This document shows positions 7,848 through 17,384 of a stretch of 61,288 nt of DNA, piece after piece. Source of the stretch: an uncultured Clostridia bacterium (GTDB lineage Bacteria; Bacillota; Clostridia; Oscillospirales; CAG-272); NCBI GenBank assembly GCA_944381075.1, contig CALWJT010000030.1:1-61288 (forward strand), in the 5' to 3' direction. The position numbers and the translations under genes were made by a program. Under the pieces are notes generated by a model. It was not told the DNA's origin, did no database searches, and saw only the letters and a list, made by a program, of their open reading frames with translations. The number at the start of each line of letters is the position of its first letter. The first letter of the stretch is position 1.

Positions 7848-10190
7848 ATGACTTGTCAACCGAAAATGCGCCTTTTCTATACGATGCCTGCGCCGACTGT
7901 GAACGACGGGGACTTTGCCCGTCAGAACGACAGCCCGCTTGCAGGATGGGAGAAATGGTCTCTGCCGCTCGGGAATTCCTATATGGGTGCGTCGGTGTTC
8001 GGCAGAACGGGGATAGAACGCATCCAGATAACGGAAAACAGCCTGTCCAATCCGTTTTTGCGCGGCTCTCACTGGCGGGACGGGAACGGTGGGGTCCGCA
8101 CATTCGGCGACCTGTATATCGAGACCGGACATGAGGAGGTCTCGGATTATCTCCGCGGTCTCTCGCTGGATACGGCGTCGGCATATGTAAAATATACCTG
8201 GAATGGGATGGTTTTTCACAGGGAATATATCGTAAGCTATCCTGACCGCGTGCTGGCCGTCCGTTTTACTGCGGAGCGGGACGGTGCGCCCGTATCCCAC
8301 GGCGTATCCTTCTGCGTGCGGCCCGAGATCCCGTTTGTTCGCGACTACTGTATCAAAGAAGGAGACGGCTGCGGCAGGACCGGAGAAATCCTCACGCAGG
8401 CGGACCGGCTCATCCTGCGGGGCGTCTCGCTTTATTATCAGATCCAATATGAAGGACAGGTCCGGATCGAAGCGAAAGGCGGCTCAGTCACCTATGCGGA
8501 CGGCAGAGCCATCGTATCGGAGGCAGACGAAGCGGTCCTGTACTTTACCTGCGGGACGAATTACCGCATGGAGCCGCGCGTATTGGAGGAGGATGACCCC
8601 AAAAAGAAGCTCGCGCCGTATCCCGCGCCACATGAGGCGGTGAGCGGATGGCTCGACGCCGCAGCGGCAAAGGGCTATGAGAAGATCCGTGCCGACCATG
8701 AGGCAGATTATCGCTCGCTTTATGACAGGGTAAAGCTTTCTATTGACTGGGACGAGGCGGACCTTGCGCTCACGACGGACATGCTGCTTGAAACGTACAA
8801 AGGCGGCGGACGTTCGGGGTATCTTGAGATGCTGTATTATCAGTTCGGGCGCTACCTGCTCATTGCAAGCTCTCGTCCCGGCGCATATCCCGCGACGCTT
8901 CAGGGAACGTGGACGGCATATGACAGCTCGCCGTGGGGCTGCGACTATCATCATAACATCAACGTCCAGATGAACTATTGGCCGTCCGGCATCGCCAATC
9001 TTTCGGAGTGCTTTCTGCCGTATCTCGAATATGCGAAGGCCTATCTTCCGTCCGCCTACGCGATAGCGGACGCATATGTCCATGAAAATTATCCGGAAAA
9101 TGCGTCCGACTGTCCGCGGGGCAACGGCTGGACCATCGGCACCGGCGCGACGCTTTACTTTATCACGACCGTAGGCGGACATTCCGGCCCCGGCACGGGC
9201 GGCTTCACCTCTCTGCTTTTCTGGGACTACTACGAATTTACGGGCGATACGGAATATTTGAGGACGGTAGGATATCCCATCCTGCGCGATATGTCGCGGT
9301 TTCTTTCCAAGGTGGTCGTGCCGATGGACGGAAAGCTTCTGGTCCGTCTTTCTGCGTCGCCGGAGCAGCAGGGCCCGGACGGACGCTACTATGAGACCGT
9401 CGGCTGCGCGTTTGACCAGCAGATGATCTATGAAAATCACAAGCGCACGCTGGAGGCGGCGGAGATTTTGGGCATCACGGACGATCCTCTGCTCGACGTT
9501 TTGCGGGAGCAGCTGCCGCTTCTGGACCCGGTCCAGATCGGGCTTGACGGACAGGTCAAGGAGTTCCGCGAGGAGGGCCATTACGGTGAGATCGGCGAAT
9601 ACGAGCACCGCCATATTTCTCATCTTGTCGGACTGTATCCCGGTACGCTTATCAACAAAAATACGCCGGAATGGCTTGAGGGTGCGAAAATTTCTCTGAC
9701 GAAGCGTTCCGACCGCTCGACCGGCTGGGCGGCGGCGCACCGGCTCTGCGCGTGGGCGCGGACCGGCGACGGGAACCACGCTTATGCGCTGTACCGTTCC
9801 ATGCTGGAGCGAAATACGCTGCCGAATCTGTGGGATACGCATCCGCCGTTCCAAATCGACGGGAATTTCGGCGCGGTGGCGGGCATTTCGGAGATGCTCC
9901 TGCAAAGTCAGGCGGGCTTTTTGGATTTTCTTGCGGCGCTGCCGGACGTGTGGGCGGACGGCTCCTTCGACGGACTTGTCGCCCGCGGCAATTTTGTGTG
10001 CGGCTGCGACTGGCGGAATAAAAAGCCGGTCGAGCTTCGGGTTTTCTCCCGCGCCGGCGGCCGCGCGCGCATCCGGTGCGCGGGCATCGCTGCCGCCGGA
10101 ATCGAAACGGCGGGGACGGTCCGGCGGTTGGGGCCGGATGAGATCGAGCTTTCCATGGAGAAGGGGGCGGCGGCAGTCATTCGCTTTTGA
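7848..10190 (+). CDS. GH95 family alpha-L-fucosidase-like glycosidase
   Basis: A 780-aa protein with GH95 architecture. An N-terminal beta-sandwich carries the family opening (WSLPLGNSYMGASVFG near residues 38-53). A helical linker follows, then an (alpha/alpha)6 catalytic barrel with the patterns QGTWTAYDSSPWGCDYHHNI, NVQMNYWPSGIANL, SPEQQG, EHRHISHLVGLYPG, STGWAAAHRLCAWAR and FQIDGNFGAVAGI. A short C-terminal beta domain ends it. GH95 includes inverting alpha-1,2-L-fucosidases and some alpha-L-galactosidases. There is no signal peptide, so it probably acts on imported oligosaccharides in the cytosol. The start follows ATAGGAGGAACCAT. It stands alone between two terminated units. Confidence 0.9.
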   Translation: MTCQPKMRLFYTMPAPTVNDGDFARQNDSPLAGWEKWSLPLGNSYMGASVFGRTGIERIQITENSLSNPFLRGSHWRDGNGGVRTFGDLYIETGHEEVSDYLRGLSLDTASAYVKYTWNGMVFHREYIVSYPDRVLAVRFTAERDGAPVSHGVSFCVRPEIPFVRDYCIKEGDGCGRTGEILTQADRLILRGVSLYYQIQYEGQVRIEAKGGSVTYADGRAIVSEADEAVLYFTCGTNYRMEPRVLEEDDPKKKLAPYPAPHEAVSGWLDAAAAKGYEKIRADHEADYRSLYDRVKLSIDWDEADLALTTDMLLETYKGGGRSGYLEMLYYQFGRYLLIASSRPGAYPATLQGTWTAYDSSPWGCDYHHNINVQMNYWPSGIANLSECFLPYLEYAKAYLPSAYAIADAYVHENYPENASDCPRGNGWTIGTGATLYFITTVGGHSGPGTGGFTSLLFWDYYEFTGDTEYLRTVGYPILRDMSRFLSKVVVPMDGKLLVRLSASPEQQGPDGRYYETVGCAFDQQMIYENHKRTLEAAEILGITDDPLLDVLREQLPLLDPVQIGLDGQVKEFREEGHYGEIGEYEHRHISHLVGLYPGTLINKNTPEWLEGAKISLTKRSDRSTGWAAAHRLCAWARTGDGNHAYALYRSMLERNTLPNLWDTHPPFQIDGNFGAVAGISEMLLQSQAGFLDFLAALPDVWADGSFDGLVARGNFVCGCDWRNKKPVELRVFSRAGGRARIRCAGIAAAGIETAGTVRRLGPDEIELSMEKGAAAVIRF

Positions 10191-10671
10191 GTTCCTTCTG
10201 AAAAAGGGAACGGATATTTTCCCGTGAGACGGGAAGGCTTGCGGATATGGCCGCGCACAGGTTGCTTTCCTGTTCTGCGGAAGAATATGAGGGGCAGGAC
10301 GGTTTCCGGTGCCGTCCTGCGCTGAGATGCTTTTTTCCCCTGCGGCGCCGGTACGCCGCAGGGGAAAGCTGCCGCCGCGAAGAGAGGCAGGGCCGGCGGC
10401 CTCTCCGAAAAAGATGTTTCCGGCGGGGGCGGAAAGGTATGCTGCGGGAGCGGAAGACGTGTGTACGGCTTTGTGTTCCTGCGGGAGCTGATTCGTGCCG
10501 GTTTTCTCGAAGGGGTATCGTTGAACACGGACACGTCTTGAGAACCGATAAAAATAAAAAGTCTGTACCCAGTCCTGTTTGCAGACATATGGCTGTTTCT
10601 CTTCCGGAAAGGAAATGGGCACCAAGGATAAGGTGCATGACCATATAATTTCAGCAAAGGAGGCGATGAGT
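10191..10671. other. Spacer with GC-rich hairpins, no gene seen
   Basis: About 480 bases between the GH95 gene and mgtE. It has several strong inverted repeats: TTCCCGT/ACGGGAA near 10217, GCAGGACGG/CCGTCCTGC near 10295, and a 13-bp stem at 10335-10347 with 10354-10366. None has a U tract. I looked for an Mg2+-sensing (M-box) leader, expected in front of some mgtE genes, and did not see its conserved core. Confidence 0.5.
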
Positions 10672-12048
10672 ATGTTTACAGCATATGAGCTTCATGAAAA
10701 AATCGGAGAGCTTCTGGAAAAAAAGGATCTGAAAGCCTTGCAGGAGCTGTTCCGGCATGAGAATCCGATCGATATTGCGGGAGCGCTCGACGGCTTTCCG
10801 GAAAAAGAGGTGGCCATTGGCTTCCGGCTGCTTTCCAAGGAGCAGGCGGCGCAGGTTTTTGTAGAGATGGACAGCGAGACGCAGGCGGCGCTGCTTGCCA
10901 GCTTCAACGACCGGGAGCTTGGAGAGATTGTCGACGAGCTGTCTCTCGACGATGCCGCCGATCTTGTCGAGGAGATGCCGGCCAACGTCGTATCCCGGAT
11001 CCTTAAAAATACGGATGCGGAAACGCGCCGGCTCATCAATGAGATCCTGCTTTATCCGCAGGACAGCGCCGGAAGCATCATGACGCCGGAATATGTCAGC
11101 CTGCGCCGCGATATGTCGGTGGAGGAGGCCTTTGAAAAGATCCGCATGGAGGGTGTGGACAAGGAGACCATCTATACCTGTTATGTCACGGAAAGCCGGA
11201 CGCTTGTCGGCATCGTTTCCGTCAAGAACCTCCTGCTTTCCGACCGCGCGGCAAGGGTAGGTGATATCATGACGGCGGATTTTATTGCGGTGAAGACGAC
11301 GGATGACAAGGAATTTGCCGCTTCCCAGATCAAAAAATATGGGTTCCTCGCCCTGCCGGTGCTCGACACGGAAGACCGGCTTGTCGGCATCGTTACGATA
11401 GACGACGCGATGGATGTCATCGAATCCGAGGCGACCGAGGATATCGAGCAGATGGCCGCTATCCTGCCCTCGGAAAAACCGTATTTAAAAACCGGCGTCC
11501 TGCGTATTTGGCTGTCCCGCATCCCGTGGCTTTTGCTTTTGATGGTATCGGCGACCTTTACCTCCAAAATCATTTCTTCCTATGAGACAGCGCTTGCCGC
11601 ATGCGCCGCTCTTACGGCGTTTATTCCCATGATCATGGATACGGGCGGGAATGCCGGTGGGCAGGCGTCCGTCACCGTTATCCGCGGTCTCTCCCTTGGC
11701 GAGATCGGACTTCGGGACGTGCTCCGCGTCATTTGGAAGGAGCTGCGCGTTTCCCTTCTGTGCGGTGTGTCGCTTGCCCCTGTCGTCTTTCTCAAGGTAA
11801 TGTTCATCGATGGACTTTATACGGAGTCGGATGGCGTGATCGTTTCGATCGTCGTTGCGGCGACCCTGCTTTTTGTCGTCGTACTGGCAAAGCTTATCGG
11901 GTGTCTGTTGCCCCTGCTCGCAAAGGCAGTCCATTTGGATCCTGCCGTGGTTGCCAATCCGTTCATCACGACGATCGTGGACGCGCTTGCCCTCATCGTT
12001 TATTTTGCGCTTGCCTCTCACTATATCCCCGCCCTGATGGGCGGATAA
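10672..12048 (+). CDS. mgtE: MgtE-family magnesium transporter
   Basis: A 458-aa Mg2+ channel/transporter. The N-terminal MgtE superhelical domain (about 1-125, rich in acidic residues such as LSLDDAADLVEEMP) is followed by tandem CBS domains (about 130-250, with TPEYVSLRRDM and VGDIMTADFIAV). Five transmembrane helices follow from about 280, with the pore signature IPMIMDTGGNAGGQ. Mg2+ binding to the N and CBS domains closes the pore in the family. I chose ATG 10672, 8 bases after AAAGGAGG; other ATGs at 10666 and 10579 are less well placed. A bidirectional terminator follows. Confidence 0.93.
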   Translation: MFTAYELHEKIGELLEKKDLKALQELFRHENPIDIAGALDGFPEKEVAIGFRLLSKEQAAQVFVEMDSETQAALLASFNDRELGEIVDELSLDDAADLVEEMPANVVSRILKNTDAETRRLINEILLYPQDSAGSIMTPEYVSLRRDMSVEEAFEKIRMEGVDKETIYTCYVTESRTLVGIVSVKNLLLSDRAARVGDIMTADFIAVKTTDDKEFAASQIKKYGFLALPVLDTEDRLVGIVTIDDAMDVIESEATEDIEQMAAILPSEKPYLKTGVLRIWLSRIPWLLLLMVSATFTSKIISSYETALAACAALTAFIPMIMDTGGNAGGQASVTVIRGLSLGEIGLRDVLRVIWKELRVSLLCGVSLAPVVFLKVMFIDGLYTESDGVIVSIVVAATLLFVVVLAKLIGCLLPLLAKAVHLDPAVVANPFITTIVDALALIVYFALASHYIPALMGG

Positions 12049-12050
12049 AA

Positions 12051-12085
12051 AAGGGCCGCTGTCACTCTGTGACAGCGGCCCTTTT
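12051..12085. terminator. Bidirectional terminator, mgtE / metallophosphatase
   Basis: A perfect 15-bp stem (12051-12065 with 12069-12083) flanked by A and T tracts, between converging genes. Confidence 0.9.
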
Positions 12086-12150
12086 GCAGGATGCCGCGTG
12101 CAGGCGGGCTTTTGTTTCCGATCTTTTATATATGAAAAAGACGGACTGCG

Positions 12151-13026
12151 TCAATCCCTGCCCGCCCGTATGGGATCTTGGGGAATATCTTTGCCGCCGG
12201 CGGGCAGAAGATCGATGACGACGAGCTCCGGCGGATTGAAGATCCGCGGCAGCCGGATGCGGCTGAGTCCGCGGCTGACAACCATCGCGGTTTTCTCCGT
12301 CAGCCGGTAATATCCGCCTGCATATTTCGGGAACAGTCCCTGCTTTGGCGCGTACAGGCCGTTCAGGAGAAACGGAATCCGGACCTGCCCTCCATGCGCA
12401 TGCCCGCAGACGACAAGATCCGCGCCGCTTTTCGCATATGCCTGCACTCTTTCCGGCCGGTGAGAAAGTAAGATGCGGTATGCGCCGGGCATTGCCGCGC
12501 GGCGGCAGCGTTCGAGCTCGCGCCGCCAGCCGAAACGGTCGCTTCCCTTGGAAAAGCAGGCGGGATCATCGACGCCGGAAAGCGCGATCTCTCCGTCGGA
12601 AAGCGCGACCGTATCGCCCTCCAGCACCGTGACACCGAAAAGGCGGAGCTTTCTTTTGATAGCATCGATATGTCCTGTCCGGAATTCGTGGTTCCCGGAA
12701 ACGTAATAGCAGGGAAAGGCTTTTGCCAGCCTTCGGAAAAGCAGGTACGCATCGTCGGGCGGGATCTGGTCGTCCACGATGTCCCCTGCGAAGAGGACGG
12801 CGTCCGGATTCTCCTTTTTGACGGCGGCAATCAGCGTTTTCTGGCAAGGTCCGTACCGGCAGCTATGAAGGTCGGCGATGACGGCAAAGCGCATGGGCGC
12901 GGAAAGCTTGTCGGAGGAGATTGGGTAGCGAACGGTTTTCGGTGCTTTTTTTGAGGCTTTGTCAAGTAAAATCAGGGAAAAAGCGGCAATTCCCGCTGCA
13001 ACAACATAATTTTTTGTGGATTTCAT
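12151..13026 (-). CDS. Membrane-anchored metallophosphoesterase (YkuE-like)
   Basis: A 291-aa calcineurin-like phosphoesterase. An N-terminal membrane segment (about 7-22) precedes the catalytic domain, with metal-binding motifs in order: DLHSC, GDIVDD, GNHEF, and GHAHGG near the C-terminus. This is the set seen in YkuE/YaeI-like lipid-processing phosphoesterases. The start at 13026 follows AAAGGAATTTTT; an in-frame ATG 42 bases upstream lacks a ribosome binding site. It follows recO by 26 bases and is probably co-transcribed with it. Confidence 0.88.
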   Translation of the reverse strand: MKSTKNYVVAAGIAAFSLILLDKASKKAPKTVRYPISSDKLSAPMRFAVIADLHSCRYGPCQKTLIAAVKKENPDAVLFAGDIVDDQIPPDDAYLLFRRLAKAFPCYYVSGNHEFRTGHIDAIKRKLRLFGVTVLEGDTVALSDGEIALSGVDDPACFSKGSDRFGWRRELERCRRAAMPGAYRILLSHRPERVQAYAKSGADLVVCGHAHGGQVRIPFLLNGLYAPKQGLFPKYAGGYYRLTEKTAMVVSRGLSRIRLPRIFNPPELVVIDLLPAGGKDIPQDPIRAGRD

Positions 13027-13052
13027 AAAAATTCCTTTGAAATGATTGAATT

Positions 13053-13865
13053 TTAAATCGGAGAACAAACGCTGCGATAAAAATCAAGTGTGGAAAAATT
13101 CCGCTCCAGATGGCAGAGCAAATATTTTTCGCATACGGAGGCGAAGTCCCGCAGGGCATCGTCCTCCAGCTCAAAGGCAAAAATACGCTCAAGTCTTGTA
13201 TAGATGGTATAACGCATGGCGGCGAATACGGAGGGGGAAAGCAGGGCGATGAGCTGTCCTGTGTGGTAGATGGAGTCCGCCTCGCTTTGGCGGGAGGCGG
13301 CGGCCTCCCTCTCGGTCTGTGCTGCGCGGAAGCAGTCCTCGCAGCGGAAAATACCGTCTGAAACGTCAAAATAATAGGTTTCGAGTGCAGCTTTCCCGCA
13401 GCCGGCGCAAGCGACGAGGTCCGGCCGGAAGCCGGCTTCCGCCGCCGCGCGAAGCTCAAAAACGGCCTTGATTTGCTCGGGCGGTTTGATTTTGCCGGCG
13501 ATGGCGTAAAAGCAGTTGAGGATAAGCCGGAGAAGGGCTTCCTCTTTTTGCTCCTCCTGGGAGACATCGGCGGCGACGTCGGCGAGATAACCGGCGAGCG
13601 CTGCGCCCTCCAGCGTGTCACGGATATGGTAAAAGCTTTCGACGAGCGCTCCCTGCCGGATATAGTAAGTGCTGGCGGATCGATAGAGCGTCATTTCCGA
13701 ATAGGAAAAAAGCTGTGTCGGCGTAAAAAGGGGACTTTTCAGGCGCTTGGCGCCTCTTGCGAAAACGGAGATCTTCCCGTGTTCGGCGGTGAGGACCGTC
13801 ATGATCTTGTCATAATCCCCGATGGGCGTTTCCCGAAGGATCAAGCCCTTTACGGTCTCCAGCAC
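13053..13865 (-). CDS. recO: DNA repair protein RecO
   Basis: A 270-aa recombination mediator. An N-terminal OB fold opens with ETVKGLILRETPIGDYDKI, followed by ARGAKRLKSP; a helical middle leads to a zinc finger (CAGCGK then CEDC, about 30 residues apart), as in bacterial RecO. RecO loads RecA onto SSB-coated DNA with RecR. The start is GTG at 13865 behind AAAGGAGG. It closes the conserved era-recO cluster, but here a 748-bp spacer separates it from era. Confidence 0.93.
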   Translation of the reverse strand: MLETVKGLILRETPIGDYDKIMTVLTAEHGKISVFARGAKRLKSPLFTPTQLFSYSEMTLYRSASTYYIRQGALVESFYHIRDTLEGAALAGYLADVAADVSQEEQKEEALLRLILNCFYAIAGKIKPPEQIKAVFELRAAAEAGFRPDLVACAGCGKAALETYYFDVSDGIFRCEDCFRAAQTEREAAASRQSEADSIYHTGQLIALLSPSVFAAMRYTIYTRLERIFAFELEDDALRDFASVCEKYLLCHLERNFSTLDFYRSVCSPI

Positions 13866-14613
13866 GGCAAAGCCTCCTTTCAGAATTTAAGTCCCGTTTT
13901 TTTGTCGTAAAGGACTGACGCGATGCGTGCGCCGATCCCGTTGAGCCTTGCGGCAAAAGGACTTATAGGATGTAGGGATAAGGGGATTCTTTCAAGCGGC
14001 CTCCTTAAACCGGCTTGCCGCGCCAGCCGCCGCGATAAAGAGAGCGGCGCACGGGAAAAAACGGCATATCCTGTATTCCGGAGGCAAGAAACAGGCGCAC
14101 GCTCATGTGCGTTATTTCTTGGCGCGCTGGATGGGACAGCAGCACGCACCGCTTCGAGAAAGGCTCTGCCGCCGCGGAGAAATGCTCACTCAGCTTTGCG
14201 CCGTGCCCGCAGGAGAAAAACGGACCGCGATGCAGGACGCGGCGAGAAAAACAGCACGGACGGCGAGCCAGCATGCGTTTTCCGGCGGCTTTTTCGGCAG
14301 AGAAAAGCGGCAAACGGCATCGTGACGGCCCCAGCGCCCGCCGCTTGAAAAGCGAAATGTGAGGGGCACCCTGAGTCTGAGGCTGAGAAAGGGCGGGAGA
14401 AAAGAGCGCGGCGGCTGCGCGGAAAAAGCGGACGTCTCCCGGCGGCAGACCGTGATGCAGGAAGCAGAGAGAAAGACGGCCTCAAGGCCGCGGTAACAAA
14501 GAAAAGAGAGCGCAGCGTTGAGCAAAAGCGCGGCAAAAGAAAGACGGCCGCGGGCCTTGGTCCCGAAGCGGTGTTCCCTTATCAGGGCTTTCCCCTTTTG
14601 CCGGGAGCGGCTC
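13866..14613. other. Unusual 748-bp GC-rich spacer between era and recO
   Basis: A long stretch with no supportable gene. The plus strand is strongly purine biased from about 14,030 to 14,560, with many GAGAAA/GCGG words. Several frames stay open simply because AT-rich stops are rare. None has a credible ribosome binding site or protein-like sequence. In most Firmicutes era and recO are nearly adjacent. Confidence 0.5.
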
Positions 14614-15498
14614 TTATTCGTCCTTGAATCCGAAATTTGCGATGACGGCGGTGCTGTCGCGCCAGTTTTCCTTGACCTTTACCCAAAGGTCGAGGAAAAC
14701 CTTGACGCCGAAGAATCGCTCCATATCCTCGCGGGCGCGGGTGCCGATCCTTTTGAGCATCTCTCCGTTTTTGCCGATGATGATCGGCTTGTGCGAGGTC
14801 TTTTCGCAGAAGATTTCCGCACGGACGGACAGAAGATTTTTCTTTTCGGAAAAGCTTTCGATGACGACGGCGACCCCGTGCGGGACCTCGTCTCCCAGCA
14901 AAAGCAAAAGCTTTTCGCGGATGATCTCGGAGACGATGACGCGCTCCGGCTGGTCTGTCATCATATCGTCCGGAAAGAACCAGGGCCCCTGCTCGGCAAA
15001 TTTTTCGAGCTCCTCGAAAATGATCCCGACGTTCTTTCCCGTTTTGGCGGAGATCGGGATCACAGCGTCAAAGCGATGCCGATCGGAGAAGCGCGCGATG
15101 GTGTCTCCGATCTTCTGCGCGTCGCAAAGGTCGATTTTGTTGATGATGAGAATCGTCGGCAGCTTTGCCCCCTCGAACCGGCGGAGAAGCTCCGTTTCGA
15201 CAGGTCCTACCCGGTCGCCCGCTTCTACAAGCAGGAGCACGACGTCTACGTCTGACGCGGCGCCGTCCGCGACCTTCATCATGTAGGAGCCGAGCTTATC
15301 CTTCGGGCGGTGGATGCCGGGTGTGTCGAGAAAGACATACTGCGTCTCGCCCCTTGTCAGGATACCTGTGATTTTCGTTCTCGTCGTCTGCGGCTTGGGG
15401 GAAACGATCGAGACATGCTCGCCCAGCATCTGGTTGAGCAGCGTCGATTTGCCGACGTTCGGACGGCCGAGCAGCGCCGCGAATAAGTTCTTTTTCAT
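14614..15498 (-). CDS. era: GTPase Era
   Basis: A 294-aa ribosome-assembly GTPase. G1 is GRPNVGKST (residues 12-20), G2 lies around TTRTKITG, G3 is DTPG, and G4 is NKID. A C-terminal KH domain carries the GKNGEMLKRIG loop that binds the 3' end of 16S rRNA. The length is normal (about 295-300 aa). A good AAAGGACTG site precedes the ATG. In this cluster it usually adjoins cdd and recO; cdd is absent here. Confidence 0.96.
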   Translation of the reverse strand: MKKNLFAALLGRPNVGKSTLLNQMLGEHVSIVSPKPQTTRTKITGILTRGETQYVFLDTPGIHRPKDKLGSYMMKVADGAASDVDVVLLLVEAGDRVGPVETELLRRFEGAKLPTILIINKIDLCDAQKIGDTIARFSDRHRFDAVIPISAKTGKNVGIIFEELEKFAEQGPWFFPDDMMTDQPERVIVSEIIREKLLLLLGDEVPHGVAVVIESFSEKKNLLSVRAEIFCEKTSHKPIIIGKNGEMLKRIGTRAREDMERFFGVKVFLDLWVKVKENWRDSTAVIANFGFKDE

Positions 15499-15860
15499 TT
15501 TTACAGTCCTTTCCCGCCGGCTGTGCGGCGGCCTTTATGATCCAAGCGAGGGATGGCGGGAGCGCCGTCGCTTCTTTATTTTAATAAAATCGATCCGGCC
15601 GGCTGCTTTCCCTCTCCCGCTTCGGCGAAATTCATTTATCCGTTAAAGACAGAGCCGGCAGCAGGGAAACGGCCGGAACCATCCTGGATATCCCAAAACG
15701 CCTCAGTCCGCCCTGCGCGGCCCTCTTCGCAGATTTTGCCTGCCCGTCGGGACACGCGGCCATAGCCGGCGCGGCATCTTGGTGCTCTTTTGAAATTCTT
15801 CCGGCAGGGGAGCGCCGCCGAACATAGCAGAGGCGGGCTCCCGGAGCCGTTCCGTCGCTG
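15499..15860. other. Spacer where dgkA/cdd usually lie
   Basis: 362 bases between ybeY and era with no supportable gene. In Bacillus-type order dgkA and cdd occupy this place. No remnant of either is readable on the minus strand. An inverted repeat (CATAGCAG near 15822 with CTGCTATG near 15857) overlaps the ybeY stop and may serve as its terminator. Confidence 0.5.
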
Positions 15861-16340
15861 CTATGTACGCGGAACGCCGATTTTCGTGAGGATCTGCTCC
15901 TGCTTTTCCTTCATATACGCTTCGTCCGCTTCCGAGGTCTCGTGGTCATAGCCGAGCAGATGGAGGATGGAGTGGACGGCGAGGAACGCGAATTCCCGCT
16001 CGGGCGAGTGTCCGTATTCCGCCGCCTGAGAGACGGCCTTCTGCGCGCAGATGACGATGTCGCCGAGCAGGACGGCGCCGTTTCCCGGGTCGATATCGCC
16101 GGCCTCGTCGCCCTCTGCCATCGGGAAGGAAAGCACGTCGGTAGGCTTATCCTTGCCGCGGAATTCGAGATTGAGCGCGTGAATCTCCTCCATGCTGACA
16201 AAGCTTACGGAGATCTCGGCGGGACGGGAAAATGCTTCCTCACGGAGCGTTTCTGCCGCGGCCTTCCGGATGAGAGCGCGCACGGCGGTGGAAATGGGGA
16301 CATCCTTCTGGCGGTTCTGAAAATAGATGGTATGCTTCAT
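15861..16340 (-). CDS. ybeY: Endoribonuclease / rRNA maturation factor YbeY
   Basis: A 159-aa zinc-dependent RNase for 16S rRNA 3'-end maturation. The signature H-x3-H-x5-H appears as HSILHLLGYDH near residues 123-133. The N-terminal half has the LNLEFRGKDKPTDVLSFP block typical of the family. Its ATG overlaps the phoH stop (ATGA), so the two are translationally coupled. Together with era it serves small-subunit maturation. Confidence 0.95.
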   Translation of the reverse strand: MKHTIYFQNRQKDVPISTAVRALIRKAAAETLREEAFSRPAEISVSFVSMEEIHALNLEFRGKDKPTDVLSFPMAEGDEAGDIDPGNGAVLLGDIVICAQKAVSQAAEYGHSPEREFAFLAVHSILHLLGYDHETSEADEAYMKEKQEQILTKIGVPRT

Positions 16341-17356
16341 TTGTCCTTATCCTTCTTGGCGATGCGGTATTTTTCACTTTTGGTCCGCCTTTCCCGTTCG
16401 TATTTTTCATACGCGAGGATAATCCGCTGGACCAGCTTGTGGCGCACGACGTCGCGGTCGGTAAATTCGTGGATGGCGATATCCTCGATGCCGCGCAGGA
16501 TCTTCATCGCCTCGACAAGACCGGAGCGCGCGCCGCGCGGCAGGTCGGTCTGCGTGATATCGCCCGTCACGACGGCTTTGGAGCCGGTCCCGAGCCTTGT
16601 GAGGAACATTTTCATCTGCTCCGGCGTTGTATTTTGTGCCTCATCCAGAATAATGAAGCTGTCGTCGAGCGTGCGTCCGCGCATATAGGCAAGAGGCGCG
16701 ATCTCGATGGTGCCGCGCTCGATGTGCTTTTGATAGGTTTCCGCGCCGAGCATTTCAAAGAGCGCGTCGTGGAGCGGGCGCAGGTACGGATCGATCTTGT
16801 TCTGCAAATCTCCCGGCAGGAACCCGAGCTTCTCTCCGGCCTCGACGGCAGGACGGGTTAAGATGATGCGGGAGACCTGTTTGTCCCGCAGCGCCTTGGA
16901 GGCTGCGGCGACGGCAAGAAACGTTTTTCCCGTTCCTGCAGGGCCGACGCCGAGCACCACCGTATTTTTCTGCATTGCCTCGATGTATTTTTTCTGTCCG
17001 AGCGTCTTGGCCTTGATCGGCTTTCCGCGGGTCGTGACGCAGATGCAGTCGTCGCCGAACCGTTCGAGCGGCTCGCCGCCCTTTACCATGGAAATCACGT
17101 ATTCGACGCTTTGATCGGAAAGCTCGCTGCCCATTTCCAGCATGCTTTTGAGATAGTCGAGCGCCGTATAAGCGGCTGTCACGGCACCGCTGTCCTCGCC
17201 GCGGATGACCACGGCGTCTCCGGCGGTCTTTTCCGTGTCGCGGTTGACGACGGAAACGCCGAAGGCCTTTTCGACGGCGGCGATGTTGCGGTCGAAGTTG
17301 CCGAACAGCGCCGCCGTCTGCAAAGCGGTGTCGGTGAGAAGGATTTTTTCGTACAT
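16337..17356 (-). CDS. phoH: PhoH-like ATPase
   Basis: A 339-aa protein of the PhoH/YlaK ATPase family. Walker A is GVGPAGTGKTFLA near residues 140-152 and Walker B is FIILDEAQNTTPEQMKMFLTR. An N-terminal KH-like region precedes it. The exact role is unknown; the gene is usually tied to RNA or ribosome metabolism through its partner ybeY. I chose ATG 17356, with AAGGAGTATCT upstream; the 42 codons further upstream overlap the preceding gene. It overlaps ybeY by 4 bases. Confidence 0.93.
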   Translation of the reverse strand: MYEKILLTDTALQTAALFGNFDRNIAAVEKAFGVSVVNRDTEKTAGDAVVIRGEDSGAVTAAYTALDYLKSMLEMGSELSDQSVEYVISMVKGGEPLERFGDDCICVTTRGKPIKAKTLGQKKYIEAMQKNTVVLGVGPAGTGKTFLAVAAASKALRDKQVSRIILTRPAVEAGEKLGFLPGDLQNKIDPYLRPLHDALFEMLGAETYQKHIERGTIEIAPLAYMRGRTLDDSFIILDEAQNTTPEQMKMFLTRLGTGSKAVVTGDITQTDLPRGARSGLVEAMKILRGIEDIAIHEFTDRDVVRHKLVQRIILAYEKYERERRTKSEKYRIAKKDKDK

Positions 17357-17384
17357 AGATACTCCTTGTTTTTTTACGTATTGC

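Noticed and set aside
6399..8447. 682-codon open frame antisense to the ABC permease and GH95 start
   Set aside because: It covers known genes in the opposite frame, is rich in His/Arg/Asp in a non-protein pattern, and has no ribosome binding site.
10335..10366. Strong 13-bp hairpin as terminator of the GH95 gene
   Set aside because: There is no U tract on either strand.
8484..10625. 713-codon open frame antisense to the GH95 gene
   Set aside because: A shadow frame due to high GC; the GH95 motifs prove the sense gene.
10191..10671. Possible Mg2+ riboswitch before mgtE
   Set aside because: The conserved M-box core is not visible; the hairpins seen are plain GC repeats.
15499..15860. Remnants of dgkA or cdd between ybeY and era
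   Set aside because: No readable motif of either enzyme on the minus strand.
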